In this document: positions 18,722-32,519 of the stretch, one piece after another | Numbering within the stretch: the stretch's first letter is position 1 | Layout of the letters: each line of letters begins with the position of its first letter | From: Gammaproteobacteria bacterium | GTDB lineage: Bacteria; Pseudomonadota; Gammaproteobacteria; Nevskiales; Nevskiaceae | Length of the DNA stretch: 64,000 nucleotides | Direction: 5' to 3' | Assembly (NCBI GenBank): GCA_016182805.1 | Contig: JACPFV010000033.1 | Coordinates: 26,364-90,363, forward strand | Made by a program: the position numbers and the translations under genes | The notes under the pieces: model-generated | What the model was told of the DNA's origin: nothing | Database searches by the model: none | The model's input: only the letters and a program-made list of their open reading frames with translations

Positions 18722-19878
18722 CTAATGCCCGGAGAGGGCGTTCACGATATCGAGCCGCTTGGCGCGCCAGCCCGGCAGGATGCCGACCACCACAGCGAGC
18801 GCGAAGGCCAGCAGCACGGCCATGCCGAAGGCGGGCAGCGTCAGCTCCATGCCGGAGAAGCCCGGCAGCTTCTGGCCGATGCCCGGCAGCAGCACCGAGC
18901 CGATCGCCAGACCGACCATCGCGGCCACCACGCACAGCAGCGCCGACTCGGCCAGGACGAAGCCGAGAACCTGATTGTCGGAGAAGCCGATGGTCTTGAG
19001 CACGGCCAGCTCCGGCACGCGCTCGCGCACCGACTGCATCATGGTATTGCCGGTCAGGAACAGCAGGGTGAAGAACACCGCGCCCAGGATCGACGAGATG
19101 ATCAGGCCGATGTCGCCCATCTGCTTGAGGAAGGACTGGTTGAACGCCTTCTCGGTGTCGGTGCGCGTCTCGCCGGGCGAGTTGGCGAACAGCTTGTCGA
19201 TCGCCTGTGCGATCTGCGCGCTCTGCGCCGGGTCCTTGACCTTGGCGATGTACCAGCCGCCGTAGCCGTTGGCGAACTGGCGCGCCTCGTCGAAGAAATC
19301 GTGGCGCATCAGCAGCATCTCGAACTGGCTGCGCGTGGCCGGGTCGGCGGTGTCGAAGATGCCGACCAGGTCCAGCGTCCAGGTGTTGCCGCCGTCCTTC
19401 AGCGGCCAGATGCCGGCCTGCAGCGGAATCTTGTCGCCCAGCTTCCAGCCGAAGCGGTCGGCCAGCGACTTGGCCACGATGCAGCCGGTGCGCGTGTTGA
19501 GGAACGCCTGCTTCTGCTCCGGCGGCAGCAGGATTTCCGGGTAGATCGCCAGGTACGTCTCCGGCTCCACCGGAAACTGCGGGAAGAAGTTCTTTTCCTC
19601 CTGGTACACGCCGCCGAACCAGGACGAGACCGTCACCGTCTCCACGCCCGGCACGTTGCGGATCTGCTGCAAGTAGCCCAGCGGCAGCACCTGCGTAATG
19701 GAGTAGCGGCCGGTGGTGATGAGGCGGTCGGCGCCGGAAACCTCGATGCCGGCGTTGAACGCCTGGTTCACCGCGGTCAGCAGCGCGTACAGCAGGAACG
19801 CCACCGCCACCGACAGCATGGTGTAGATCGTGCGCGGCTTGCGCCGCCACAGCGCGGCCCAGACCAGCGGCAGGTACT

Positions 19879-19882
<4 letters not shown>
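18722..19882 (-). CDS. MacB/FtsX-family ABC transporter permease
   Basis: A 386-residue permease, a distinct paralogue of the one encoded next. An N-terminal helix (about residues 18-36, MLSVAVAFLLYALLTAV) is followed by a periplasmic domain and three C-terminal helices beginning about residues 255, 305 and 345. The cytoplasmic motif RVPELAVLKTIGFSDNQVLG couples to the ATPase. The start is GTG at 19882, overlapping the TGA of the ATPase gene (GTGA). Two different permease subunits suggest a heterodimeric exporter. Confidence 0.87.
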
Positions 19883-20589
<707 letters not shown>

Positions 20590-20603
20590 CGTTGTTCCCC
20601 CTT

Positions 20604-21818
20604 CTAATTCCGGATTGCGACCCTGGCTCCGTCCGCAAGCCGCGCCAGCTCGCCCACCGCGACCTGCTCCCCCGCCGACAGGCCGGCCAGCACCTGCACG
20701 CCGCCGGCCTGCGCCGGGCCCAGCGCCACGGCGCGCCGCTCCACGGTTTCGCCCTTGAGCACGAACACCACGTCCTTGCCGTCCCGGCTCGTCACCGCCT
20801 CGGCCGGCACCAGCACGCCCTTGCCCGCGGCCGCCGGCGCCGTCTCCGCGCCCAGGAAGGCCACGCGCACACCCATGTCGGGCAGGATGCGCGGGTCCTT
20901 GTCCTTGATCGCCACGCGCACCTTGACCGTGGCCTTGCTGCGATCCGCGGTCGGGATCACCGCGATCACCGCGGCTGGGATCTTCCACTCCGGGTAGGCG
21001 TTGAGCGCGGCCGTTACCGGCTGCCCAGCTTGCACGCGGTTGATGAAGTTTTCATTGACGTCGACCTCGATTTCCAGCGACTCCATGTCCACCAGCGTGC
21101 CGATGCCGGTGCGCGTGCCGGCGCCGCCGGCGGACAGCGGCGAGATCATCTCGCCCATCTGCGCGTTCTTGACCGTGATGACGCCGGCGAACGGCGCGCG
21201 CACGACCGTGTCCTCGACCAGGCGCTGCTGCACTTCGGCGCTGCGCTCCGCGACATCCACGTTGCTCTGGGTGCTGTCGAGGCGCGCGCGCAGGCCGTCG
21301 ACGTTCGCCTGTGCCGCGTCCAGCGCGGCCTGGCTCACCAGCTTCTGCTGCGCCAGCTCCTGCGTGCGCTTCAACTGCCGCTCCGCCTCCGCAAGCTGCA
21401 CGCGCACTTCCGCCAGCGCGGTGCGCGCGGCCGCGAGCTGGGACTGCGCCAGCGCGAGCTGGGCGCGGGCGTTGCTGTCGTCGATGCGCGCCAGCACCTG
21501 CCCCACCTTGACCTGCTGGCCCTCCTCGATCAGCAGCTCGACGACCTTGCCGGTGACTTTGGACGAGACCGTCGCCTGCCGGCGCGCGACCACGTAGCCG
21601 GAGGCATCGAGCACCGAGCCGCCGCCGGCCGCCGCGACCATGGGTTGCGCCGTCGCCGCGCGCACCGGCACCGCCGGCGCCGGGCGCAGCCACCACGCGC
21701 CGGCGGCGACCGCGGCGGCACAGGCCAGGAGCGCGAGCCAGAGGCCGGCACGGCTGTTCTTGGGCGTCGCATCGCGGTCGATCTTGAGCTGGCCCAGGAG
21801 GGCGCTTTTGTCGTTCAT
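20604..21818 (-). CDS. HlyD/MacA-type periplasmic adaptor protein
   Basis: A 404-residue membrane fusion protein. A cytoplasmic head and one membrane helix (LWLALLACAAAVAAGAWWL, about 26-44) precede the biotinyl-lipoyl halves (KVVELLIEEGQQVKVGQVLA; VVRAPFAGVITVK). Between them is a long coiled-coil hairpin of Ala/Gln/Leu heptads (about 115-195), then beta-barrel and membrane-proximal domains. It would link the downstream ABC permeases to an outer-membrane channel. It is the first gene of the export operon. A possible -10 lies upstream. Confidence 0.9.
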   Translation of the reverse strand: MNDKSALLGQLKIDRDATPKNSRAGLWLALLACAAAVAAGAWWLRPAPAVPVRAATAQPMVAAAGGGSVLDASGYVVARRQATVSSKVTGKVVELLIEEGQQVKVGQVLARIDDSNARAQLALAQSQLAAARTALAEVRVQLAEAERQLKRTQELAQQKLVSQAALDAAQANVDGLRARLDSTQSNVDVAERSAEVQQRLVEDTVVRAPFAGVITVKNAQMGEMISPLSAGGAGTRTGIGTLVDMESLEIEVDVNENFINRVQAGQPVTAALNAYPEWKIPAAVIAVIPTADRSKATVKVRVAIKDKDPRILPDMGVRVAFLGAETAPAAAGKGVLVPAEAVTSRDGKDVVFVLKGETVERRAVALGPAQAGGVQVLAGLSAGEQVAVGELARLADGARVAIRN

Positions 21819-21845
21819 GGGCGATGGGTGTGAAACGAAGCGCCT

Positions 21846-21851
21846 CTTATA
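21846..21851 (-). promoter_or_regulatory. Possible -10 element for the export operon
   Basis: TATAAG on the minus strand, about 28 bases before the adaptor ATG and between it and the upstream DUF2461 stop. The -35 region is not clear. Confidence 0.3.
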
Positions 21852-21870
21852 CCACTTACGCCCGGCGGAT

Positions 21871-22632
21871 TCAGAACTCCAAATCCAGCGCCCCGCACAG
21901 CCAGTCCACCATCGGCGCGACGCGCCGGAAGCGCTCGATGACGTAGCGGTCGAAGTCCGGCCGGCAGGCGATCTCGTCTGCGAAAGTGGCCGAGGCGACG
22001 AAGTCCTTGCGCTTCAAATCCTCGATCAGCTCGTGCTGCGGATCGTAGCTGCGCGGCGGGCGCGACAGGGCGTCGCCGCCCAGCTCGAACTCCCGCCGGA
22101 ACGCGGCGCCGCGCGTCGCCTCCTTCCAGGAGCGCGGGTTGCCGACCATGTAGTCGCGCACGCGCTTGACCGACTCCGGCTGCGGATGCCACAGGCCGCC
22201 GCCGGCGAAGCACTCGCCGGGCTGGAGGTGCAGGTAGAAGACGGGGGCATCGATGCCCTTTGCATCGCCCCGGCGCAGTTGCGCTTCGGAATGGGAGCCG
22301 GGGCCCAATCGCTCGCGCGCGCCGGCGCGGGTCTGCGCGTGGAAGTACTGCGAGCCGGCCCAGAGCTTGTACGGGCTCTTGTCCGACGAAAAGCGCGTGT
22401 CGCGGTGAATGCGGAACAACGAGCCGCCGACCGGCTTGGGATCGGCGACGTAGTGCGGGCTCAGCTTGCGCAGCGGCGCGGCCAGGTCGGCGATCAGGCG
22501 CAGGTACGGCTGGCGCAGGCGCGCCTCGAAGCGCGGCTTGTTGGCGGCGAACCATTCGCGGTCGTTGTTCTTCGCCAACTGGCGCAGGAAGCGGAAGGTC
22601 TCCGCGGTGAAGTACGGCTCCTTCTTCGCCAT
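21871..22632 (-). CDS. DUF2461 family protein
   Basis: A 253-residue protein of the DUF2461 (TIGR02453) family, whose function is unknown. Recognisable stretches are FLRQLAKNNDREWFAANKPR near the start, FRIHRDTRFSSDKSPYKLW, and FYLHLQPGECFAGGGLWHP. There is no signal peptide or membrane helix, so it is probably cytosolic. Its ATG overlaps the lnt stop by four bases (ATGA). Confidence 0.85.
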   Translation of the reverse strand: MAKKEPYFTAETFRFLRQLAKNNDREWFAANKPRFEARLRQPYLRLIADLAAPLRKLSPHYVADPKPVGGSLFRIHRDTRFSSDKSPYKLWAGSQYFHAQTRAGARERLGPGSHSEAQLRRGDAKGIDAPVFYLHLQPGECFAGGGLWHPQPESVKRVRDYMVGNPRSWKEATRGAAFRREFELGGDALSRPPRSYDPQHELIEDLKRKDFVASATFADEIACRPDFDRYVIERFRRVAPMVDWLCGALDLEF

Positions 22633-24137
22633 CAGCGTCTCCTCCACATTGCCGCCACTCCCAGCAGGAGCGCAGAACCGATCCACAAGGGCCGGTCGAG
22701 CCAGCGCATGTACGGCGTATCGCCCCGGCGCGGTTCCACCGAGCCGTGGACCACCCGCCGCTCGAACAGCCCGGACTGCGCCCGCAGCCCGCCGTCCGGG
22801 TCGATGAACGCCGAAACGCCGGTGTTGGCGGTGCGCGCCATCCAGCGTCCGGTCTCCAGGGCGCGCATGCGCGAGAACTGCAAGTGCTGCCAGGGCGCGG
22901 ACGAGCGGTTGTACCAGGCGTCGTTGGTGACGTTGACCAGGAAGGCCGAGCCGCGCGCGGCGCGCGCGGCCTCCGCGCCGAACACGTCCTCGAAGCAGAT
23001 GCCCAGTGCCGCGCGCTGCCCGCGCACCAGCAGCGGCGGCTGCTCGTGCGCGCCGAAGGCGAGATCGTCGTACGGCAGGTTGACCGCGTTCATCATCCGG
23101 CGCAGGAACGCGGGCACCGGGAAGTACTCGCCGAACGGCACCAGGTGGCGCTTGTCGTAACGCCCTTCGGATTCGCCGACCGCGACGACGCTGTTGTAGT
23201 AGTGGCCGTCGGTGCCGACCATGATGCCGACCAGCACCGTCGCCGCGCGCGCCTGCGCCTCGGCGCGCAGGTCGGACAGGTAGCTGTCCTCGACCGCGTC
23301 GTACGCCTGCGTGATCGCGACTTCCGGCCAGATGACGAGGTCGGCCGGCCAGGCCTCCGCGGTCATGCGCCAGTGGCGCGACAAGGCTTCGTAGCGCATC
23401 TGCGGCAGCCACTTCTCGCCCTGGCGGATGTCGCTCTGCACCAGCGCCACGCGCAGCGGCGCGCCGGCCGGCTCGGTCCAGGACTGCGCCTGCGGCAGCA
23501 GCGCCGTCGCCGCCGGCGCCAGCAGCGCCGCCGCCGCGAAGGAGCGCCCGCGGCGGCCGCCGGCGACGATGCGGTACAAGGCGTACGCCATCAGCATCGC
23601 CAGCGCGCCGATGCCGTGCACGCCCGCCAGCGGCGCCAGCTTCGCGGCCGGCGTGTCCAGCGCGATGTAGCCCAGCGACAGCCAGGGAAAACCGCTGTAG
23701 AACCAGCCGCGCACCAGTTCCAGCAGCACCCAGGCCGCCGGGACAGCAGCCCAGCCGATCGCCCGGCGATGCAGGTCGAGCCTGGCGACCAGCGCGAGAA
23801 ACAGTGCCGGATAGAGCGCCAGGTATGCGAACAGCACCGCCATCAACAGCAGCGCCAGCCAGGCGGCGGCGCCGCCGTATTCATGCGTGGCGATGTAGAC
23901 CCAGTAGATGCCGCTGGCGAAGTGGGCGAAGCCGAACAGCCAGCCGAGCCGGGCGGCGCGCCGCCAGTCGGCGTCGCGGGCCATCCAAAGCAGTCCGGCG
24001 AGCGCGACGACCGTCAGCGGCCAGAGGTCGATCGGCGCGAAGCCCAGCGTGGCGAGGGCGCCGGCGGCCGGCGCCAGAAGATATGCCAACTTTCCGCCCA
24101 AGCGTTTTCCCCGTTTTTCCCGCCCCGGAACGTTCAC
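22632..24137 (-). CDS. lnt: Apolipoprotein N-acyltransferase
   Basis: Lnt adds the third acyl chain to lipoproteins at the inner membrane. It has 501 residues, with six or more N-terminal membrane helices (about 15-205) and a periplasmic nitrilase domain. The catalytic triad is visible as Glu in IWPEVAITQ, Lys in RYDKRHLVPFGEYFP and Cys in LGICFEDVFG. A last helix ends the protein. The start is GTG at 24137. It belongs to the conserved miaB-phoH-ybeY-corC-lnt block, but the adjacent corC is broken. Confidence 0.95.
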   Translation of the reverse strand: MNVPGREKRGKRLGGKLAYLLAPAAGALATLGFAPIDLWPLTVVALAGLLWMARDADWRRAARLGWLFGFAHFASGIYWVYIATHEYGGAAAWLALLLMAVLFAYLALYPALFLALVARLDLHRRAIGWAAVPAAWVLLELVRGWFYSGFPWLSLGYIALDTPAAKLAPLAGVHGIGALAMLMAYALYRIVAGGRRGRSFAAAALLAPAATALLPQAQSWTEPAGAPLRVALVQSDIRQGEKWLPQMRYEALSRHWRMTAEAWPADLVIWPEVAITQAYDAVEDSYLSDLRAEAQARAATVLVGIMVGTDGHYYNSVVAVGESEGRYDKRHLVPFGEYFPVPAFLRRMMNAVNLPYDDLAFGAHEQPPLLVRGQRAALGICFEDVFGAEAARAARGSAFLVNVTNDAWYNRSSAPWQHLQFSRMRALETGRWMARTANTGVSAFIDPDGGLRAQSGLFERRVVHGSVEPRRGDTPYMRWLDRPLWIGSALLLGVAAMWRRR

Positions 24138-24165
24138 CGACGGGGAGGGTTGGTGCCGTCTTTCC

Positions 24166-24934
24166 TCAAGCCTGCGGCGACACCGTCACCTGAAGCATAT
24201 GCACCCGCCGGCTGTCCGCGCGCTGGACGTTGAAGCTGAACTGCTCCAGCTTCACGCTCTCGCCGCGGCGCGGCATGTGGCCGAAACGGTGCACCACGAG
24301 GCCGCCGACCGTGTCGAACACCTCGTTGGAGAACGCGGTGCCGAAGTACTGGTTGAAGTCCTCGATCGAGGTCAGGCCGTTGACGAGATAGCGGCGCTCG
24401 TCCTGCTTGAGGATCATGGCGCTCTCGGACTCGTCGTACTCGTCGGCGATCTCGCCGATGATCTGTTCGATCACGTCTTCGATCGTGACCAGGCCGGCGA
24501 CGCCGCCGTACTCGTCGACCACGATCGCCATGTGGTTGCGGCTGCCGCGGAAGTCCTTGAGCAGCACGTTGACGCGCTTGGATTCCGGCACGAACACCGC
24601 CGGGCGCAGCATGCGCTGAAGCTCGAAGGTGGCGGCGTCGAAGCCGTGCACGGGCGAGGTGTAGCGCAGCAGGTCCTTGGCCAGCAGGATGCCGGCGACC
24701 TGGTCCTCTGAGTCGCTGACCACCGGGAAGCGCGAGTGGCCCGACGGCGGTGGCGAACACGCCCTGGATCATGAACCAGGCATCCGCGTCCACCAGTTCC
24801 TGCTCGCGCGCCTCGCGCAGCAGCAGCAGCAGGTCCTCGCGCGTCTTGGGACCGCCGGCCATGCGTCGCGTCAGGCGGCGCCACCAGTTGTTGTTCTGCG
24901 AATCCGGATTCTTCCGACTCGGTTCGTCGGCCAT
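24166..24934 (-). pseudogene. corC: corC (CBS/CorC transporter-associated protein), internally deleted and frameshifted
   Basis: The N-terminal piece from ATG 24934 (MADEPSRKNPDSQ...TREDLLLLLREAREQELVDADAWFMIQGVF) and the C-terminal piece (SGHSRFPVVSDSEDQVAG onward to 24166) are in different frames. They meet at about 24742-24751. Compared with CorC of other bacteria, about 36 residues are missing there, including the MIPR motif of the first CBS domain. The remaining C-terminal part keeps IVVDEYGGVAGLVTIEDV and the transporter-associated domain. Either the gene is dead or the assembly lost about 107 bases. Flanking ybeY and lnt are intact and in the usual order. Confidence 0.85.
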
Positions 24935-24941
24935 TGTGTTC

Positions 24942-25388
24942 TTAATTTTCCAGGAGGTAGGGGTCGGGAATATCGAATCGGGCCAGGATCGCCCGCTCGC
25001 GGGCCTCCATGCGGCCGGCGTCCTTGGCATCAATATGGTCGTACCCGAGCAGATGCAAGCTGCCGTGCACGATCATGTGGGCCCAGTGATGCCGCGGGGG
25101 CTTGCCCTGCTCCCGCGCTTCGCGGGCCACCACCGGCGCGCAGACCACCAAGTCGCCCAGCATTCCCTCGCCGGTCAATTCCGGATAGGGAAAGGACAGC
25201 ACGTTGGTCGGTTTGTTCTTGCCGCGGTAGCGCGCGTTCAGGCGGCGGCTCTCCTCCGCGCCCACGATGCGGATTGTAATCTGGCCGGCGCGGGCGCCGG
25301 TGGCAGCCGCCGCCCAGGCGCGCAGGCTTGCCGCGCTGGGGATGCCCCGCGCCGGCACGCGGCGCTGGATCGCGACTCCCGCGCTCAT
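24942..25388 (-). CDS. ybeY: Endoribonuclease YbeY (rRNA maturation factor)
   Basis: A 148-residue zinc-dependent RNase involved in 16S rRNA 3' maturation and ribosome quality control. The zinc site is complete: MIVHGSLHLLGYDH gives three histidines. ARYRGKNKPTNVLSFPYP is the family substrate-binding stretch. The ATG overlaps the phoH stop by four bases and the corC remnant starts seven bases downstream. Confidence 0.95.
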   Translation of the reverse strand: MSAGVAIQRRVPARGIPSAASLRAWAAAATGARAGQITIRIVGAEESRRLNARYRGKNKPTNVLSFPYPELTGEGMLGDLVVCAPVVAREAREQGKPPRHHWAHMIVHGSLHLLGYDHIDAKDAGRMEARERAILARFDIPDPYLLEN

Positions 25389-26407
25389 GGGTTCCCCGTT
25401 CCCCGTCCCGCGTCCCCTGTCCCCTGGTTCTCGTGCTGCTCGTACGCATGCACGATCGCCTGCACCAGCGGATGGCGCACCACGTCCTTGTTCTCGAACT
25501 GGCAGAACTTGATGCCCGGCACGTTCTGCAACACGCGCATGGCGTGCTTGAGGCCGGAGCGCTCGTGCTTGGGCAGGTCGATCTGGGTGACGTCGCCGGT
25601 CACGACCGCCACCGAGCCGAAGCCGATGCGGGTCAGGAACATCTTCATCTGCTCGACCGTGGTGTTCTGAGCTTCGTCGAGGATGATGAACGACTCGTTA
25701 AGCGTGCGGCCGCGCATGAAGGCCAGAGGCGCAACCTCGATCACGCTGCGCTCGACCAGCCGCGCCACGCGCTCGAAGCCGAGCATCTCGTACAGCGCGT
25801 CGTACAGTGGGCGCAGGTACGGGTCGATCTTCTGCGCCATGTCGCCCGGCAGAAAGCCCAGCTTCTCGCCCGCCTCCACCGCGGGCCGCACCAGCACCAG
25901 CCGGCGCACGCGGTCGCGCTCCAGCGCCTGCACCGCGCTGGCGACGGCGAGATAGGTCTTGCCGGTACCGGCGGGGCCGATGCCGAACACCAGGTCGTTG
26001 GCGGCGATTTCGGTGAGGTACTGGCGCTGACGCGCGCTGCGGCCGCGCACAACGCCGCGCTTGGTGCGCACCACGATCTCGCCCTCCGCCTCCGGCGCGG
26101 TCGGCTCCACCGGCAACGGAGCGGCCGCCTCGGTGCGCAGCGCCAGGTGCACCTGCTCGGTGGTGACAAGGCTGTCCGCCGCCTGTTCGAACAGCATGCG
26201 CAGCACGTCCTCGGCACGGTTGATCTCGTGCTCCGGCCCGAGCAGGCGGTAGCGGTTGCCGCGGTTGCGGATCTCCACGCCCAGGCCCAGCTCGATCTGG
26301 CGCAGGTGCGCGTCGAACGGCCCGTTGAGATTCGCGAGCCGCTGCGCGTCGTCGGGCTCGAGGACCAGGTCGAGTCGGCGGCCGCTCGCTTGGGTTCGCG
26401 CGCTCAC
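25385..26407 (-). CDS. PhoH-like ATPase (YbeZ)
   Basis: A 340-residue P-loop protein that works with YbeY. An N-terminal KH-like region (about 1-100) precedes the PhoH domain with Walker [16 protein letters not shown] near residue 150 and Walker [12 protein letters not shown]. The start is GTG at 26407, overlapping the miaB stop (GTGA). The last 15 or so residues ([15 protein letters not shown]) are not family sequence: they are translated from a heptanucleotide repeat array at 25392-25426. Confidence 0.92.
   Translation of the reverse strand: MSARTQASGRRLDLVLEPDDAQRLANLNGPFDAHLRQIELGLGVEIRNRGNRYRLLGPEHEINRAEDVLRMLFEQAADSLVTTEQVHLALRTEAAAPLPVEPTAPEAEGEIVVRTKRGVVRGRSARQRQYLTEIAANDLVFGIGPAGTGKTYLAVASAVQALERDRVRRLVLVRPAVEAGEKLGFLPGDMAQKIDPYLRPLYDALYEMLGFERVARLVERSVIEVAPLAFMRGRTLNESFIILDEAQNTTVEQMKMFLTRIGFGSVAVVTGDVTQIDLPKHERSGLKHAMRVLQNVPGIKFCQFENKDVVRHPLVQAIVHAYEQHENQGTGDAGRGTGNP
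25392..25426. repeat. Heptanucleotide array encoding the PhoH tail
   Basis: Five successive 7-base units: TTCCCCG, TTCCCCG, TCCCGCG, TCCCCTG, TCCCCTG. The array lies inside the 3' end of phoH just before ybeY. Related 7-base arrays occur at 29522-29593 and 55022-55042. Confidence 0.6.
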
Positions 26408-27750
26408 GCGGCCAGGGCCGCCGGCTCGGTCAGGAGCCGGCCACGCAGGGAATTGGACAAGGCCTCGGCGACGTACACGTCGACGAAGCGGCCGATCAAC
26501 GAATCCGACCCGTCGAAGTTGACCCAGCGATTGGTCGAGGTACGGCCCGTCATCTGGCCCTCGCCCTTCCTCGACGCTCGCTCCACCAGCACGCGCTGGG
26601 TCGTGCCGACCAGCTTCTCCTTGAACTCCGCGTCGAGCAGCCGGATACGGCCTTGCAGGATCTCCAGCCGCCGATGCTTATCCTGCGCCGTCACGCTGTC
26701 GCGCAGGTTCGCCGCCGGCGTGCCGGGGCGCGGGCTGTAGATGAAGGAAAACGCGCAGTCGAAGCGCGCCTCGGCGATCAGGTCCATCGTCGCCATGAAG
26801 TCGGCGTCCGTCTCGGACGGGAAGCCGACGATGAAATCCGAGGACAGCGAGAGGTCCGGCCGAGCTTCGCGCACGCGCCGGATCTTCTCCAGGTACTGCG
26901 CGCGGTTGTGGCCGCGCTTCATCATCGCCAGGATGCGGTCCGAGCCGGATTGCACGGGAAGATGCAAATAGCTCGCGAGCTTCGGTTCCTCGGCGAACGC
27001 TTCAATCAGCGAATCGGTGAACTCGACCGGGTGCGAGGTCATGAAGCGGATCCGCGCCAGGCCATCCAGGCGCGCCAGGTGGTTGATGAGCAGCGCCAGG
27101 TCGCAGGTCTCGTGCGCGCCCATGCGCCCGCGGTAGGCGTTCACGTTCTGGCCCAGCAGGGTGATCTCGCGCACGCCCTGCTCCACCAGCCGCGCGCACT
27201 CGGCGAGCACGTCGTCCAGCGGCCGGCTCACTTCCTCGCCGCGGGTGTACGGCACCACGCAGAAGGTGCAGTACTTGGAGCAGCCTTCCATGATCGACAC
27301 GAAGGCCGTCGGCCCTTCCGCCCGCGGCTCCGGCAGGCGGTCGAACTTCTCGATCTCCGGAAAGCTGATGTCCACCGCCGGCACGCCGGCCTTGCCCGCG
27401 CGCTCCAGAAGCTCCGGCAACCGGTGCAAGGTCTGCGGCCCGAACACGATGTCCACGATCGGCGCGCGCCGGGCGATCGCATCGCCCTCCTGGCTCGCCA
27501 CGCAGCCGCCCACGCCAATCAGCCGCCCCGGCCGGGCCGACTTCCAGTCCTTCCAGCGCCCCAACTCGGAAAACACCTTCTCCTGCGCCTTCTCGCGCAC
27601 CGAGCAGGTGTTCAGCAGCAGAAGATCGGCTTCCTCCGCCACGTTCGTACGCTCAAAGCCATGCGACTTGGCGAGTACGTCGGCCATCTTCGCCGAATCG
27701 TACTCGTTCATCTGGCAGCCGTACGTGAGGAGGTAAAGCTTGCGGGACAT
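26404..27750 (-). CDS. miaB: tRNA-2-methylthio-N6-dimethylallyladenosine synthase
   Basis: A radical-SAM enzyme that methylthiolates i6A37 in tRNAs. It has 448 residues. The N-terminal UPF0004 domain carries [23 protein letters not shown] and GGCVASQEG, whose cysteines bind the auxiliary cluster. The radical-SAM triad is [15 protein letters not shown] near residue 152. A C-terminal TRAM domain ends the protein. It leads the miaB-phoH-ybeY cluster. Confidence 0.96.
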   Translation of the reverse strand: MSRKLYLLTYGCQMNEYDSAKMADVLAKSHGFERTNVAEEADLLLLNTCSVREKAQEKVFSELGRWKDWKSARPGRLIGVGGCVASQEGDAIARRAPIVDIVFGPQTLHRLPELLERAGKAGVPAVDISFPEIEKFDRLPEPRAEGPTAFVSIMEGCSKYCTFCVVPYTRGEEVSRPLDDVLAECARLVEQGVREITLLGQNVNAYRGRMGAHETCDLALLINHLARLDGLARIRFMTSHPVEFTDSLIEAFAEEPKLASYLHLPVQSGSDRILAMMKRGHNRAQYLEKIRRVREARPDLSLSSDFIVGFPSETDADFMATMDLIAEARFDCAFSFIYSPRPGTPAANLRDSVTAQDKHRRLEILQGRIRLLDAEFKEKLVGTTQRVLVERASRKGEGQMTGRTSTNRWVNFDGSDSLIGRFVDVYVAEALSNSLRGRLLTEPAALAA

Positions 27751-27864
27751 CCGGGGGAGAGCACCGAGGAAAGTCCGCGATTATACAAGGACGGCAATCG
27801 GGAGCCTGCAATGGGGAAAGTATCCCCGATGCCCCTGCCGTCGCTCGTATCCCCCGATCCCGTA

Positions 27865-28317
27865 TCAGAACGGAATATCGTCGTCCTCGAAGCCCTTGTC
27901 CTCCGCCATCTCCGGCTTGCGCGCGGCCGGGGCAGCGGTGGGGGCTTCGCGCTCGAAGCTGGCGGTGCCGCCGGCGCCGCCCTTGCCGCCGAGCATCTGC
28001 ATCTCGTTGGCGATGATTTCCGTCGTGTAGCGGTCCTTGCCTTCCTTGTCCTGCCACTTGCGGGTGCGCAGGCTGCCTTCGATGTAGACCTGCTGGCCCT
28101 TGCGCAGGTACTGGGCGGCGATCTCGGCGAGGCGCTGGTAGAACACCACGTTGTGCCACTCGGTGCGTTCCTGCTTTTCGCCGGACTGCTTGTCCTTCCA
28201 GTTCTCGGAGGTCGCCACGGTGATGTTGGTGACGGAGCCGCCGGAAGGCAGCGCCCGCGTTTCCGGGTCCTTGCCCAGGTTGCCCACCAGGATCACCTTG
28301 TTGATGCCGCGCGCCAT
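27865..28317 (-). CDS. ssb: Single-stranded DNA-binding protein
   Basis: A 150-residue SSB. The OB fold (about 1-110) begins [19 protein letters not shown] and includes [16 protein letters not shown] short Gly/Ala/Pro linker leads to the acidic tip DDDIPF that recruits partner proteins. The linker is short for the family. It lies 11 bases downstream of the MFS gene and is followed by a 114-base gap before miaB. Confidence 0.96.
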   Translation of the reverse strand: MARGINKVILVGNLGKDPETRALPSGGSVTNITVATSENWKDKQSGEKQERTEWHNVVFYQRLAEIAAQYLRKGQQVYIEGSLRTRKWQDKEGKDRYTTEIIANEMQMLGGKGGAGGTASFEREAPTAAPAARKPEMAEDKGFEDDDIPF

Positions 28318-28328
28318 GACAATTCTCC

Positions 28329-29507
28329 TTACGCTTCCGCTTTGCGTTGCTCGGTGTACGGCGCCGCCGGGGCGCACGCCGCAATGACGAACCAGACTAC
28401 AGGCAGCGACGCGGTCACTGCAAACACGCCGCTCATGCCCCAATGCGTGGCGGCCCAGCCGCCGAGGATGCCGCCGGCGAAGGCGCCCAGAAACTGGGCG
28501 CTGGAATAGACGCCCAGCGCGGCGCCCTTCTGGTCCGCCGGCGCCAGTCGCGAGATCAGCGACGGCAGCGCGCCTTCCAGGAAGTTGAAGCCCATGAAGA
28601 ACACGGTCAGCGCCGCGAGCAGGGCCCAGGCGCGGCCGTGCTCGACGGCGAGCGTTGCCAGGCCCAGGCCGCACGCCGCGATCGCCGTCAGGAAGGCCTG
28701 GCGCATGCGGCCCTGGCGCTCGACGCGGCGGATGAACGGGAACACGGGAACGATCGAGGCGAGCATCACCGGCAGGTAGACCTTCCAGTGCTCGGAGCCG
28801 GGCAGATTCAGGGTCTGCTCCAGCGCCAGCGGCGCGGCCAGGAACAGCGCCGTCAGCATGGCGTGGAGGATGAAGATGCCGGCGTCCAGGCGCAGCAGGC
28901 GCGGGTCGGCCAGGGCGGCGCGCAGGGAGCCGGGCCGCACCGCGGGCTGGATGGCGTCCGGCACGCCCCACCACACCACCGGCAGCGTGGACAGCGCCAG
29001 GGCGGCGGTGAGCAGGAACAGGCCGTCCACGCCGATCCAGTGCGACAGCGCGGGGCCGAGCACCAGCGCCAGGATGAAGGCGGCGCCCATGCCGACCCCG
29101 ACCACCGTCATTGCCTGGGTGCGGACTTCGTCGCGCGTGGTGTCGGCCAGCAGCGCCGACACCGCCGAGGAAACCGCGCCGGCGCCCTGCAAGGCGCGGC
29201 CGATGACGATCCACTCGATGGACCGCGCCAGCCCGGCCACCAGGCTGCCGGCGGCGAACACCAGCATGCCGAGCGAGATCACGCGCTTGCGCCCGACGCG
29301 GTCCGACACCATGCCCAGCGGAATCTGCAGGATCGACTGCGTGAGGCCGTAGATGCCCAGCGCCAGGCCGATCTGCTGCGGCGTGGCGCCGTGCGGCAGG
29401 CCGCGCGCGTACAGCGCGAACACCGGCAGAATCATAAACATGCCGATCATGCGCAGGGCGTAAACCGCGCCCAGGCCGAAAGTGGCACGCCATTCGGTGA
29501 GGTTCAT
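28329..29507 (-). CDS. MFS transporter (YajR-like)
   Basis: A 392-residue major facilitator with about twelve hydrophobic segments. The loop 2-3 signature [13 protein letters not shown] is clear and [20 protein letters not shown] precedes it. Drug or metabolite export is likely, but the substrate is unknown. ATG at 29507 gives the family N-terminus [13 protein letters not shown]; the frame remains open further up into the uvrA control region. The uvrA-MFS-ssb arrangement is common in gammaproteobacteria. Confidence 0.88.
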   Translation of the reverse strand: MNLTEWRATFGLGAVYALRMIGMFMILPVFALYARGLPHGATPQQIGLALGIYGLTQSILQIPLGMVSDRVGRKRVISLGMLVFAAGSLVAGLARSIEWIVIGRALQGAGAVSSAVSALLADTTRDEVRTQAMTVVGVGMGAAFILALVLGPALSHWIGVDGLFLLTAALALSTLPVVWWGVPDAIQPAVRPGSLRAALADPRLLRLDAGIFILHAMLTALFLAAPLALEQTLNLPGSEHWKVYLPVMLASIVPVFPFIRRVERQGRMRQAFLTAIAACGLGLATLAVEHGRAWALLAALTVFFMGFNFLEGALPSLISRLAPADQKGAALGVYSSAQFLGAFAGGILGGWAATHWGMSGVFAVTASLPVVWFVIAACAPAAPYTEQRKAEA

Positions 29508-29521
29508 CGAGACAACGGCAG

Positions 29522-29593
29522 TGGGGATGGGGAATTCGGGATCCGGCGGCGGAGGGACAGTGAGCTGCACCCATCCCCAATCCCGAATCCCAG
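29522..29593. repeat. Inverted pair of heptanucleotide arrays between MFS gene and uvrA
   Basis: TGGGGAT-GGGGAAT-TCGGGAT (29522-29542, written as 7-base units) faces ATCCCCA-ATCCCGA-ATCCCAG (29573-29593). The two arms are roughly complementary across a 30-base centre. No LexA-type CTG-N10-CAG box was found in this gap. Confidence 0.55.
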
Positions 29594-29635
29594 GTTGCGT
29601 ATAGTACGCGATTCGCTCGCTCCGCCATCGCCGCA

Positions 29636-32503
<2,868 letters not shown>

Positions 32504-32519
32504 GCAGAGGCCGGAATCG

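Noticed and set aside
29508..29635. LexA box before uvrA
   Set aside because: uvrA is often SOS-controlled, but no CTG-N10-CAG palindrome is present in the gap; only heptanucleotide arrays and a possible TATAGT -10 were seen.
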